DNA of 64,000 nucleotides from JAABVY01 sp964627935 (lineage in GTDB: Bacteria; Zixibacteria; MSB-5A5; JAABVY01), in contig CAZVLB010000003.1 in NCBI GenBank assembly GCA_964627935.1, positions 62,001 through 126,000 of the forward strand, given 5' to 3'. The position numbers and the translations under genes were made by a program. The notes under the pieces were generated by a model. It was not told the DNA's origin, searched no databases, and saw only the letters and a program-made list of their open reading frames with translations. Within the stretch, counting starts at the first letter, position 1, and each line of letters starts with the position of its first letter. Below are positions 43,841 to 52,345 of this stretch, piece after piece.

Positions 43841-43870
43841 CTGGAAATAGTGAAACGCAATCCATATAAT
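43841..43870 (+). promoter_or_regulatory. promoter of the Lon-like protease gene, partly heat-shock-like
   Basis: TATAAT at 43865-43870 with TGGAAA 17 bases upstream fits sigma-70. The same bases also read CTGGAAA-N12-ATCCATAT, close to the sigma-32 consensus CTTGAAA-N11-15-CCCCATNT (six of seven and six of eight). Confidence 0.45.
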
Positions 43871-43907
43871 AGCAGTTATCGAATGCAGATCAAAGAAGGA
43901 GATTGGT

Positions 43908-46421
43908 ATGCCCAAAGCGAAACATAAGCTTGAACTTAAACCTGAACAACTAAGATGGAAATGTGATGAGAGCCTTTTCTGCGTGGATTGCTCCGATGAG
44001 GTCAGTTTTTCCGAGGAGATTATCGGCCAGCCACGCGCAATCGAAGCCATAAAAATCGGCCTCGAGATCAACAGCCTGGGCTATAACATATTTATCACCG
44101 GCCTGGCCGGAACAGGCCGTACAACCACGATCCGCAAGCTTTTGCAGCAACTCGAGTCTCAAACCGAAGCCCCTCCGGATATATTGTTTGTCTACAACTT
44201 CGTCGATCCCGACTGCCCCAAGGTGATATACCTGACCGCCGGTGACGGCAGGCGCCTGAAAAAGGACATGGAAAAATTCGTAGACAATCTCTCCGAGAAC
44301 CTCAGCAAGCAATTTGAAAGTGAAGTATATAAAAGCAAGCGCAAAAATATTGTCTCATCCTACCAGGAAAGGCAAAAAAACCTGATCGAGAATTTCCAGG
44401 ATGAAATCAAGAAAGAAAATTTTGCCCTGGTGCAGGTGCAGGTGGGGCAGTTTCCGCGTCTTGATCTGCAGCCACTCTTTGACGGCAAACCGATCTCCTT
44501 TGATGAGTTATCAGTCCTGGTGCAGGAAGGCAAGATCCCGCCCGAGGTTGAAAAGGAATTCACTGCCAAATATAACGAACTCGAAGGTCGCCTGGACGAG
44601 GTCTTCAAAAAGGGCCGGGCCATCTCCCAGGAACTCGAGGAAAAGCTCAAGAACCTGGATAACAGCACAGCCATGCCCCTGGTGGAATCGATGATCGATG
44701 ATATCAAGGAACGTTATGAATCATCCGATGTCGATGATCATCTGGATGCGGTCAAGAATCATATCCTCAATCACCTGGATGTATTCCTCAAGAAAGACAA
44801 GCCCCAGCAGCAGGCGCCGCAACTGACACTCGGGCAGCCCCAGGCTCCCCAGCGCGATCCATTTTTGCCATATCAAATCAACCTGCTGGTAGACAATTCC
44901 AAGACAAGTGGCCGACCGATCATCGAGGAAACCAATCCCACATTCAGGAATCTGTTCGGCGTAATCGAACGTGATTTCACCGGCCTGCGCGGATCATCGC
45001 AAACAGATTTCACCAAGATCAAGGCCGGATCGCTACTCAAGGCCACCGGCGGTTTCCTGGTTGTCAATGCCATGGATGTACTTACCGAGGCGGGCGTCTG
45101 GCAGAACCTGAAAAGATCATTGCGCAACAATATCATCGAAATTCAAAGCTACGATCCCTTCTATCTATTCTCAGCCTCGGCATTGAAGCCGGAACCGATC
45201 AAGGCCAATATCAAAATAGTCATGATCGGTGATTCAAATCTGTATTACCTGCTGTCAAACTATGATGAGGATTTCAGGAAGATATTCAAGGTCAAGGCCG
45301 ATTTCGACACAGTCATGCAGAGAACAGATGAAACGCTCGATAAATACTCGGTTTTCATAAACAAAATCTGCAGCAATGAGAACCTGAAGCATTTCGATGC
45401 TTCAGGCATGGCGGCGATTGCCGAATTCGGCGTGCGCATGGCCGGCAGGCAAAGCAAACTTTCTACTCGCTTTAATGTTATCGCCGATCTGATCAGAGAG
45501 TCAAGCTACTGGGCGGATGAGAACGGGAGCAAGCTGGTCAATTACGATCATGTGCAGAAGGCTATTGTTGGATGGATCAGGCGTGTGAACCTGATCGAGG
45601 ATAAGGTGCAGGAGCTTTATGATGAAGGCACTTTGATGGTCGATACCGATGGCTCACGGTTGGGACAGATCAACGGCCTGGCTGTCTTTTCGCTGGGCGA
45701 TTATGCTTTCGGCCGTCCCACAAAAATTACCGCGACTACCTCTCTGGGCAAAAAAGGCTTTATCAATATTGAAAGAGAAGCCGAGCTTTCCGGAAAGGCA
45801 CATAGCAAGGGCGTGCTGATTCTTGAGGGATACCTGCGTAAACTTTTCGCCCAGAAAAAACCGTTGCATATCAATGCCTCGATCTGTTTCGAGCAGAGCT
45901 ACACAGGCGTTGATGGCGACTCGGCATCATCGACAGAGGTCTTTGTCCTGCTCTCATCGATTGCCGGAATTCCGTTACGTCAGGATATTGCCAACACCGG
46001 ATCATTGAACCAGAACGGAGAGATTCAGCCGATTGGCGGTGTTAATGAAAAGATCGAGGGATTTTTCAAAGTCTGCAAGAGCAAGGGCCTGACCGGCAAA
46101 CAGGGCGTTATCATACCGGAATCGAATGTGCAGGATTTGATGCTGGAGCATGAGGTTGTCGAGGCTGTGCGCAAAGGAAAGTTCCATGTATATGCCATAA
46201 AGGCTATTAATGAGGGAATTGAAATCCTGACCGGAATGAAAGCCGGTGAACGAAACAGCAAGGGCCAATTCCCGAAGGATACTGTCAATTACCTTGTTGA
46301 TAAAAAACTGGAAGAATACCTGGAAATTGCCAATCAGCTTTCCGGCGACGGTTCAGTTCCTGAGAAAAAGGAGACGAAAAGAAAAACGCGTGCAAAAAAG
46401 CCCGCCAAAAAGAAAAAATAA
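43908..46421 (+). CDS. Lon-like ATP-dependent protease (AAA_32 plus Lon C-terminal domain)
   Basis: 837 residues. After a short N-terminal part come an AAA+ module with Walker A GLAGTGRTT (~64-72), a long coiled-coil insertion (~125-310), the second AAA+ half (LLKATGGFLVVNAMDVLTE), and a C-terminal S16 peptidase domain. The catalytic dyad is Ser672 (VDGDSASSTE) and Lys715 (GGVNEKIEGF), 43 apart as in Escherichia coli Lon. The N-terminal substrate domain of classical LonA is absent; this is the YcbZ/LonB-like soluble group. A basic tail (KRKTRAKKPAKKKK) is unusual and could bind nucleic acid or polyphosphate. Strong ribosome site GAAGGAG. Confidence 0.92.
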   Translation: MPKAKHKLELKPEQLRWKCDESLFCVDCSDEVSFSEEIIGQPRAIEAIKIGLEINSLGYNIFITGLAGTGRTTTIRKLLQQLESQTEAPPDILFVYNFVDPDCPKVIYLTAGDGRRLKKDMEKFVDNLSENLSKQFESEVYKSKRKNIVSSYQERQKNLIENFQDEIKKENFALVQVQVGQFPRLDLQPLFDGKPISFDELSVLVQEGKIPPEVEKEFTAKYNELEGRLDEVFKKGRAISQELEEKLKNLDNSTAMPLVESMIDDIKERYESSDVDDHLDAVKNHILNHLDVFLKKDKPQQQAPQLTLGQPQAPQRDPFLPYQINLLVDNSKTSGRPIIEETNPTFRNLFGVIERDFTGLRGSSQTDFTKIKAGSLLKATGGFLVVNAMDVLTEAGVWQNLKRSLRNNIIEIQSYDPFYLFSASALKPEPIKANIKIVMIGDSNLYYLLSNYDEDFRKIFKVKADFDTVMQRTDETLDKYSVFINKICSNENLKHFDASGMAAIAEFGVRMAGRQSKLSTRFNVIADLIRESSYWADENGSKLVNYDHVQKAIVGWIRRVNLIEDKVQELYDEGTLMVDTDGSRLGQINGLAVFSLGDYAFGRPTKITATTSLGKKGFINIEREAELSGKAHSKGVLILEGYLRKLFAQKKPLHINASICFEQSYTGVDGDSASSTEVFVLLSSIAGIPLRQDIANTGSLNQNGEIQPIGGVNEKIEGFFKVCKSKGLTGKQGVIIPESNVQDLMLEHEVVEAVRKGKFHVYAIKAINEGIEILTGMKAGERNSKGQFPKDTVNYLVDKKLEEYLEIANQLSGDGSVPEKKETKRKTRAKKPAKKKK

Positions 46422-46435
46422 TTAAAAGTTTTATA

Positions 46436-46465
46436 TTGCACACTCTTTTTTCTTCTATGTATTAT
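46436..46465 (+). promoter_or_regulatory. promoter of a small transcription unit
   Basis: TTGCAC (46436-46441), 18-base spacer, TATTAT (46460-46465). Start expected near 46472, giving a transcript of roughly 110 nt to the terminator at 46553-46580. Confidence 0.5.
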
Positions 46466-46486
46466 TAAAACGTGAGGAGAAAGGAG

Positions 46487-46534
46487 GTGCACCTAAGACC
46501 AGCTAAGAAGCCCTTTAAACAAGTTGGTTGGTAA
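46487..46534 (+). CDS. candidate 15-codon ORF with extreme ribosome-binding sequence
   Basis: GTG start, product MHLRPAKKPFKQVGW, very basic. The start is preceded by GAGGAG at seven bases. It also overlaps AAAGGAGGTG, a ten-base perfect complement to the 3' end of a typical bacterial 16S rRNA. It lies between its own putative promoter (46436) and an intrinsic terminator (46553). It may be a real microprotein, a regulatory leader without a downstream gene, or part of a small RNA that binds ribosomes. I recognise no family. Confidence 0.4.
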   Translation: MHLRPAKKPFKQVGW

Positions 46535-46552
46535 CTTTGATTGCTACCGTTG

Positions 46553-46580
46553 AAGCCGCCTCTACTACCGGGCGGCTTTT
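46553..46580 (+). terminator. rho-independent terminator
   Basis: AAGCCGCC pairs exactly with GGCGGCTT around a 10-base loop, followed by TTTTATAATT overlap on the plus strand. It ends the small unit and would also stop read-through from the Lon-like gene; it abuts the stop of the convergent copA gene. Confidence 0.85.
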
Positions 46581-49017
46581 ATAATTGCAGCTTCCTCAAC
46601 CTGAGAGAATTCCCGATAACAAAAATTGAAGATATGGCCATGGCCGCCGAGGCCACGACCGGCGAGAGAAGTATGCCCGCCACAGGGTATAACACTCCCG
46701 CGGCAAGCGGTATGGCGATGATATTGTAACCGAATGCCCACAAGAGATTCTGCTTAATGGTTGCCAATGTTCTCTCGGACAATGTCAACGCTTTGACCAC
46801 CCCATGAAGATCTGATCGCACCAGCGTTATATCCGAAAATGAGCGGGCGATATCCTCGCCACTGCCCAGCGCGATACCGATATCTGCCGCAGCCAGAGCG
46901 GGAGCATCATTGATACCGTCACCAACCATGGCCACAGAATGGCCCGCCGCACGGAATGATTTGACATGCTCCGATTTCTCGTTGGGCAGCACCTCGGCAA
47001 TAACTTTATCGATTTCAAGCTGTTTACCGACCCGCTCGGCCGAGGCTTTGTTGTCGCCACTTAATAGCCAGACCCGTCGACCGGATTTTTTCAACGCCTG
47101 GATAACATCCTCAGCTTCCGGTTTTATGCGGTCCGAAATTGTCAGCATCGCCTCCAGATTGAAATCAATCGAAAGCAAAAGAATCGTGCGGCCGTCCGAT
47201 ACCAGATCATTGATTTCATCACCTGCCTGCCGCAGGTTTACCTCCTGCTCTTTCATGAAAGCCAGGTTTCCCAGATGAATCTGGGATCCATCGATCTTGC
47301 CGCGCAGTCCTCGCCCGGGCACATTCTCGAACTCGAAAACCTCAAGCGGTTCAATCTCCTTCTCGGCAGTGTATCTCAGGACCGCATCGGCCAGAGGATG
47401 ATTGGAGGCCTTCTCCAGAGAGGCCGCAATCTGCATCAGGGGTTCCTCTGCCTTACTGCCGAAATTCCTGAAACTGTCGACATACGGCTTGCCTTCACTC
47501 AGGGTTCCGGTTTTGTCAAACACAACTGTATCTATATGCTGGACCTTTTCGAGGATTTCCGCCGATTTGATCAATACGCCTTCACGGGCTCCGCGCGCAC
47601 TGCCGACCATAATCGCGGTCGGCGTGGCCAGCCCCAATGCACATGGGCAGGCGATAATCAGGACGGCGATAAAGATCATCAGGGCAAATGTAACACTGCT
47701 CTCGGCCGGAACAATCATCCAGACCGCAAAAGCAATAAGCGCCAGACCCATAACCACCGGCACAAATATCGAGGCGACCTTATCCGCCAGGCGCTGCACC
47801 GGGGCGCGACTGGCAATTATATTGCGTACGGAATCGATTATCTGGCCAATTACCGTGGCCGAACCCACTGCGCTGGCCCTGAATTTGAAATATCCGGCCT
47901 GATTTATTGAGCCGGCGTAGACCTTAGCCCCGGGGCTGATTTCGCGCGGCAACGGTTCGCCGGTCAGCATCGATTCGTCCACAGCCGAGGAGCCCTCTTC
48001 AACAATGCCATCGACCGGCAGTTTGTCGCCCGGCTTAATGACAATTACATCGCCCTTAATTACTTCGGATTTATCGATTTCGATCTCCTGACCGTCTCTT
48101 ATCACAGTCGCTTTTTTGCCCTCCAGCTTAACCAGCTTTTCGATCTCAGAGGTGGCGGCATTGCGCGCACGGCTTTCCATCACTCGTCCCAGCAAAATCA
48201 ACGTGATAATGATCGCCGCGGTATCATAATAGACCGCAACATTCTGGTTCGATTCGACCAGCAGAGACGGGAAAAATGTGGCCATGAAGCTATACAGGAA
48301 GGCGGCCGAGGTGCCGATCACTATCAGCGTATCCATGCTGGCATTGAAATTTTTGAGCGATTTCCAGAAACCGGCATAAAACTGTCGTCCGCAATAAAAC
48401 TGCACAGGAACAGTCAAGACAAATAGTATTATAAAAGATATCCGTCTATCTATAAATCCCAGACCCAGCATCTCCAGATGTGAAATCATAAAGATCAGTA
48501 TCGCCAGCGGTAGAGCCAGCTTAAGATTGAAACTCAGGTTCTTGTGGTACTGATCTTCCTGCTCCTGACCAACCGGGTCCTCACCGCTGTGTTTTGCATG
48601 ATATCCGGTTTCCTCGATCTTTTTCAGGATCAGCTTTATATCGGCAACTGGCTTGATAAATTCAACATGAGCGGATTGGTCGGCCAGGTTTACGCGCACA
48701 TCGGAAATTCCCTCGGTCTCGGCAAGATGCTTTTCAATACGGGATACGCACGAGGCGCAATGCATGCCCTCTATGCGAAAGTCGGCGCTGCTGGTGGGAA
48801 CACTGTAATTAATCGAATCCAGCCTCTGCTTAAGCCCGCTTACCCTGACCTGTGCCGGATCATATTCTATATTGACACTGCTATCGGCCAGGTTGGCACG
48901 TACCGAGGAGACGCCCTCTACATCAGAGACATTCTTTTCAATAAAATTCACGCATCCCTGGCAGGTGATCTTATCCACCGGCAGGATAATGTGTTTATGC
49001 CCGTTGTTTTTTTCCAC
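46579..49017 (-). CDS. copA: copper-translocating P1B-type ATPase
   Basis: 812 residues. Two N-terminal heavy-metal-associated domains with CxxC sites (ITCQGCVNF and GMHCASCVSRI), then the P-type ATPase: actuator TGEP (MLTGEPLPREIS), the membrane metal site CPCALGL, phosphorylation Asp501 in DKTGTLSEG, HP motif (NHPLADAVL) and GDGINDAPALAAADIGIALGSG. CPC plus the N, Y and MxxS motifs of the last helices (NLLWAFGYNIIAIPLAAG, SAAMAISSIFVIGNSLRL) mark a Cu(I) exporter. GTG start. Transcribed divergently from the DtxR-type regulator with ~337 bases between; convergent with the small unit at 46487. Confidence 0.94.
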   Translation of the reverse strand: MEKNNGHKHIILPVDKITCQGCVNFIEKNVSDVEGVSSVRANLADSSVNIEYDPAQVRVSGLKQRLDSINYSVPTSSADFRIEGMHCASCVSRIEKHLAETEGISDVRVNLADQSAHVEFIKPVADIKLILKKIEETGYHAKHSGEDPVGQEQEDQYHKNLSFNLKLALPLAILIFMISHLEMLGLGFIDRRISFIILFVLTVPVQFYCGRQFYAGFWKSLKNFNASMDTLIVIGTSAAFLYSFMATFFPSLLVESNQNVAVYYDTAAIIITLILLGRVMESRARNAATSEIEKLVKLEGKKATVIRDGQEIEIDKSEVIKGDVIVIKPGDKLPVDGIVEEGSSAVDESMLTGEPLPREISPGAKVYAGSINQAGYFKFRASAVGSATVIGQIIDSVRNIIASRAPVQRLADKVASIFVPVVMGLALIAFAVWMIVPAESSVTFALMIFIAVLIIACPCALGLATPTAIMVGSARGAREGVLIKSAEILEKVQHIDTVVFDKTGTLSEGKPYVDSFRNFGSKAEEPLMQIAASLEKASNHPLADAVLRYTAEKEIEPLEVFEFENVPGRGLRGKIDGSQIHLGNLAFMKEQEVNLRQAGDEINDLVSDGRTILLLSIDFNLEAMLTISDRIKPEAEDVIQALKKSGRRVWLLSGDNKASAERVGKQLEIDKVIAEVLPNEKSEHVKSFRAAGHSVAMVGDGINDAPALAAADIGIALGSGEDIARSFSDITLVRSDLHGVVKALTLSERTLATIKQNLLWAFGYNIIAIPLAAGVLYPVAGILLSPVVASAAMAISSIFVIGNSLRLRKLQL

Positions 49018-49354
49018 TATCTTTATGTCCTGAAATGTTTCACCTTTTGGCTATATTTACAAGGTATTTTACAAAGAATGGTTCCAGTTTCGAGGAAAAT
49101 CAGTTTATGAATTAATCGACATCAAAACCAATAAAATTTGATTAAATCATTATATTGTTGAATATTTACACCATAATGGAAATGTCCGATGAGGTCAAGT
49201 TAAACAGCCGCTATCATTCCACATCAAATTACCTGTTAAATACCATCAACTTAGGCCCTTTGATCTTTTTTCGCCGGCTCCAATTAGATATTTTTTTCAC
49301 AAAAAAGCAATCAGCATGTTGACAAAGTAAGTATAATCTTATAAAGTGAGAACC
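49018..49354. other. divergent intergenic region between copA and the metal-regulator/feoB operon
   Basis: About 337 AT-rich bases. A TTGACA lies at 49319-49324 near the regulator gene, but a -10 at proper distance would fall in the ribosome site. On the copA side TTGTAAA occurs twice about 13 bases apart (around 49056-49075), a possible operator or -35 element. No symmetric DtxR-box or CopY-type operator is recognised and no ORF is supported. Confidence 0.45.
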
Positions 49355-50077
49355 ATGAAAATTTCACCCAAAATAGAAGATTATCTGGAGACGATTTACA
49401 GGCTGTCTACCAGGAATGACACAGTTGGTGTGTCTGATGTGGCCAAGGCCCGCAATGTCTCCGTTCCCACTGCGCGAACCGCGGTTAACCGCCTGCAGGA
49501 ATATGGTTTCTTACACCAGAAACATTATGGCAAGATAATCCTGCATGAGTCAGGGGTGAAAAAGGCAAAGGAAATTTTCAAGGTTCACAAAACTTTACGT
49601 AGATTTCTTACGCATGTATTGGGCGTCGATAACGATCTGGCCGAAAAAGAGGCCTGCAAAATGGAACATGGGTTGAGCCTTCCCACGCTCGAAAAGCTGG
49701 ATATATTTATGAAGGCTCTGGAGAGCAGCAAAGACAATTATTCCGCTATCATGGGGATTTTCAGGGAGCTTAAAGAGCGTAATGAAAGCTCGGATGAATG
49801 TTTCGATGACGGTCTCAAACACCGGGAACTGGAAACTATGACCCTTCTCGATTTAAAACCGGGCGCCTCCGGCATAATAACGAAAATCTGCGGTTGTGGA
49901 CGAATTCGTCATAGAATGATAGATCTGGGCCTGCATGTGGGAGAGAAGGTCGCAATGATCAAGACTGCGCCGCTCAAGGATCCGGTTGAGTTTGCGTTCA
50001 ATGGCAATCATGTCTCATTGAGGCGCAGCGAGGCGGAATTGATTCAGATCATTACCGATGCAAAGACCCAGAATTAA
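49355..50077 (+). CDS. DtxR/MntR-family metal-dependent regulator with C-terminal FeoA domain
   Basis: 240 residues from the ATG at 49355 (GTGAG upstream), rather than the in-frame GTG nine bases earlier. An N-terminal winged helix (ISPKIEDYLETIYRLS..VGVSDVAKARNVSVPTARTAVNRLQEYGFLHQKHYGKIILHESG) precedes the dimerisation/metal domain (CKMEHGLS, the usual C/E-x-x-EH metal ligands) and a FeoA/SH3-like C-terminal domain (LLDLKPGASGIITKICGCGRIRHRMIDLGLHVGEKV). Such regulators repress iron or manganese uptake genes when the metal binds. FeoB starts inside its 3' end, so it very probably controls its own operon with feoB. Confidence 0.92.
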   Translation: MKISPKIEDYLETIYRLSTRNDTVGVSDVAKARNVSVPTARTAVNRLQEYGFLHQKHYGKIILHESGVKKAKEIFKVHKTLRRFLTHVLGVDNDLAEKEACKMEHGLSLPTLEKLDIFMKALESSKDNYSAIMGIFRELKERNESSDECFDDGLKHRELETMTLLDLKPGASGIITKICGCGRIRHRMIDLGLHVGEKVAMIKTAPLKDPVEFAFNGNHVSLRRSEAELIQIITDAKTQN

Positions 50078-52232
50078 AATCGCTTTAGCCGGAAATCCCA
50101 ATTGCGGCAAGACATCCATCTTCAATGCCCTCACCGGCGCGCATCAAAAAGTCGGCAACTATCCAGGAGTTACGGTAGAAATCCGTATCGGCACGATCAG
50201 TTTCAACGGCTATGATGTCGAAATAGTCGATCTGCCCGGCACCTACAGCCTGACAGCATACACCGAAGACGAGAAGGTTGCCCGCGATTATATCATGGAC
50301 TATGACCCGGATGTAATCATCAATGTGGTCGATTCCGGCAACCTCGAGCGCAATCTGTACCTGACCACTCAGCTGCTGGAAATGGAACGTGACATAATCA
50401 TCGATCTGAATATGTGGGATGAGGCACACAAGCTGGGAATCGATATCGACACCGATAAAATGTCCCGGCTCCTGGGAGCGCCGATAATCAAGACAGTCGG
50501 GCACCGTGGAAGCGGGGCCGCCGGATTGATCAGGGCCGCCATAGAGCTCAAAGAAAACCGCAGCGAACATCATCGCCACGCCCCGGTCACCTACGGCTCG
50601 CATATCGAGGATCTGGTTGTCGATCTGGCATCCAATATTTCCAAATGCAAAAGCTGTGTGGCCGGATGTCCCAGCAGAAGATGGCTGGCGGTGAAGCTCC
50701 TGGAGGGCGACCTGCAAACCGAATCCAAGTTTATCCGTGACCGGGAGGAACTGGAAAATCTGCGCAAAAGCATTCGCAAGAAAGTGCGCCATGTCCGTCG
50801 CGCAACCGGCGAGGACCCGGAAGCGATACTTTCAGACGGCCGTTATGGCTATGTCAGCGGAATACTCAAGGAGGTCATGAGCAGATCCCGGGGCGATCGA
50901 ATGCGCCAATCGCGACAGATCGATAATGTTCTTACTCACAGAATTTTCGGCTACCCGATCTTTCTGCTCCTGATCTGGCTTATTTTCCAGGCCACCTTCG
51001 TAATCGGCAGCTACCCTATGGAATGGATCGATATCGGCGTCGCCTGGCTCGGTGGTCAGGTTGATTCCATTTTGCCTCAGGGGATCTTTTCCGATCTTGT
51101 GGTTGACGGCATAATTGCCGGATGCGGTTCGGTGCTGGTATTTCTGCCCAATATCATGATCCTCTTTCTGGGCATCTCGGTATTGGAGGATTCCGGCTAT
51201 ATGGCCCGGGCGGCTTTTTTGATGGATCGGGTTATGCACAGCCTGGGGTTGCACGGCAAATCGTTTATCCCCATGATTATGGGATTTGGATGTTCGGTGC
51301 CGGCAATTATGGCCACACGAACACTGGAGTCTGAACGGGACCGCAAAATGACCATTCTTCTGGTGCCACTGATGTCATGCAGCGCCCGTCTGCCCGTATA
51401 CGTGCTTTTCGCCGGAACGTTTTTTGGCGCAGCGGCCGGAAACATAATATTTTTGATTTATATCCTGGGTATCATTGTTGCTGTTGGAGTGGCCCAGGTT
51501 CTGCGCAAAACTCTTTTCAGGCAGGAAGTTGCGCCATTTGTTATGGAACTGCCCCCCTATCGAGTCCCAACCGTTAAAAGCATCTTCATGCATATGTGGG
51601 AACGAGCCAATGTCTATCTCAAAAAAATTGGCGGCATTATCCTGGTGGCCTCGGTAGTTATCTGGATGCTGGGCTATTTCCCCAAGCCTGAGAGCTATTC
51701 GCAGGATTACAATGCTCAGATCAGTTCCGTAGAAAACGAGCTGGCCGATTTGGAATCCAATCAGCAGTATCGTGAGACATTAGAGCAGCAAATTTCCTAT
51801 CTGAATACGGCCAAATCCCGGGAGGAAATCGAACACAGCTTTATCGGCCAGATGGGTGGCCTTATATCACCCCTGGTGGAACCGCTTGGATTTAACTGGA
51901 GACTGGGAGTATCCTTGATTACAGGCTTCGTGGCAAAGGAAATCGTCGTCTCCACATTGGGAGTTCTATACCAGATTGGCGATAATGCTGATCATGAATC
52001 ACGGGGCCTGACAGATGCTTTACGAGCTGGCGAGGGGGCAATTTCACCCCTGGCTGCATTGGCTTTCATGGTGTTTGTCCTGCTTTACACCCCATGTATC
52101 GGTACTGTTGTGGCGATTCGCCGGGAGGCCGGCACAAGAATGATGTTTTTCTCGATCTTCTATCAACTGTTTCTGGCCTGGACCTTCGCATTTATCATCT
52201 ACCAGGGCGGTAGAGTCCTCGGATTGGGATAA
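50058..52232 (+). CDS. feoB: ferrous iron transporter B
   Basis: 724 residues. N-terminal G domain: G1 GNPNCGKTS (~12-20), G2 VGNYPGVTVE, G3 DLPGTYSL, G4-like NMWDE, followed by a helical GDI domain with CKSCVAGC, an unusual Cys cluster. The C-terminal membrane part has the Nramp-like Gate motifs (GSVLVFLPNIMILFLGISVLEDSGYMARAAFLMD, IPMIMGFGCSVPAIMATRT, LPVYVLFAG). It imports Fe2+ through the inner membrane. The start lies 20 bases inside the regulator gene, which also supplies the FeoA-like domain, so a separate feoA is not needed. Confidence 0.95.
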   Translation: MQRPRIKIALAGNPNCGKTSIFNALTGAHQKVGNYPGVTVEIRIGTISFNGYDVEIVDLPGTYSLTAYTEDEKVARDYIMDYDPDVIINVVDSGNLERNLYLTTQLLEMERDIIIDLNMWDEAHKLGIDIDTDKMSRLLGAPIIKTVGHRGSGAAGLIRAAIELKENRSEHHRHAPVTYGSHIEDLVVDLASNISKCKSCVAGCPSRRWLAVKLLEGDLQTESKFIRDREELENLRKSIRKKVRHVRRATGEDPEAILSDGRYGYVSGILKEVMSRSRGDRMRQSRQIDNVLTHRIFGYPIFLLLIWLIFQATFVIGSYPMEWIDIGVAWLGGQVDSILPQGIFSDLVVDGIIAGCGSVLVFLPNIMILFLGISVLEDSGYMARAAFLMDRVMHSLGLHGKSFIPMIMGFGCSVPAIMATRTLESERDRKMTILLVPLMSCSARLPVYVLFAGTFFGAAAGNIIFLIYILGIIVAVGVAQVLRKTLFRQEVAPFVMELPPYRVPTVKSIFMHMWERANVYLKKIGGIILVASVVIWMLGYFPKPESYSQDYNAQISSVENELADLESNQQYRETLEQQISYLNTAKSREEIEHSFIGQMGGLISPLVEPLGFNWRLGVSLITGFVAKEIVVSTLGVLYQIGDNADHESRGLTDALRAGEGAISPLAALAFMVFVLLYTPCIGTVVAIRREAGTRMMFFSIFYQLFLAWTFAFIIYQGGRVLGLG

Positions 52233-52264
52233 AAAATAATCCATACGATATTTATCCGCTTTAT

Positions 52265-52278
52265 TTGACCCAGATCAA
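52265..52278. promoter_or_regulatory. FNR/CRP-type binding site
   Basis: TTGACCCAGATCAA differs from the FNR consensus TTGAT-N4-ATCAA by one base. It lies 68 bases before the ATG of the ferredoxin-type membrane protein, a normal position for activation under low oxygen. Confidence 0.45.
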
Positions 52279-52345
52279 GGTTTTTCACCAGACTGTTTCG
52301 TATTCTTCTAAAACACGATAAAGCAATTGAGCAGGTTTTGTATAA

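Noticed and set aside
47275..47910. 211-codon plus-strand ORF inside copA
   Set aside because: Antisense shadow of the conserved P-type ATPase; no family features.
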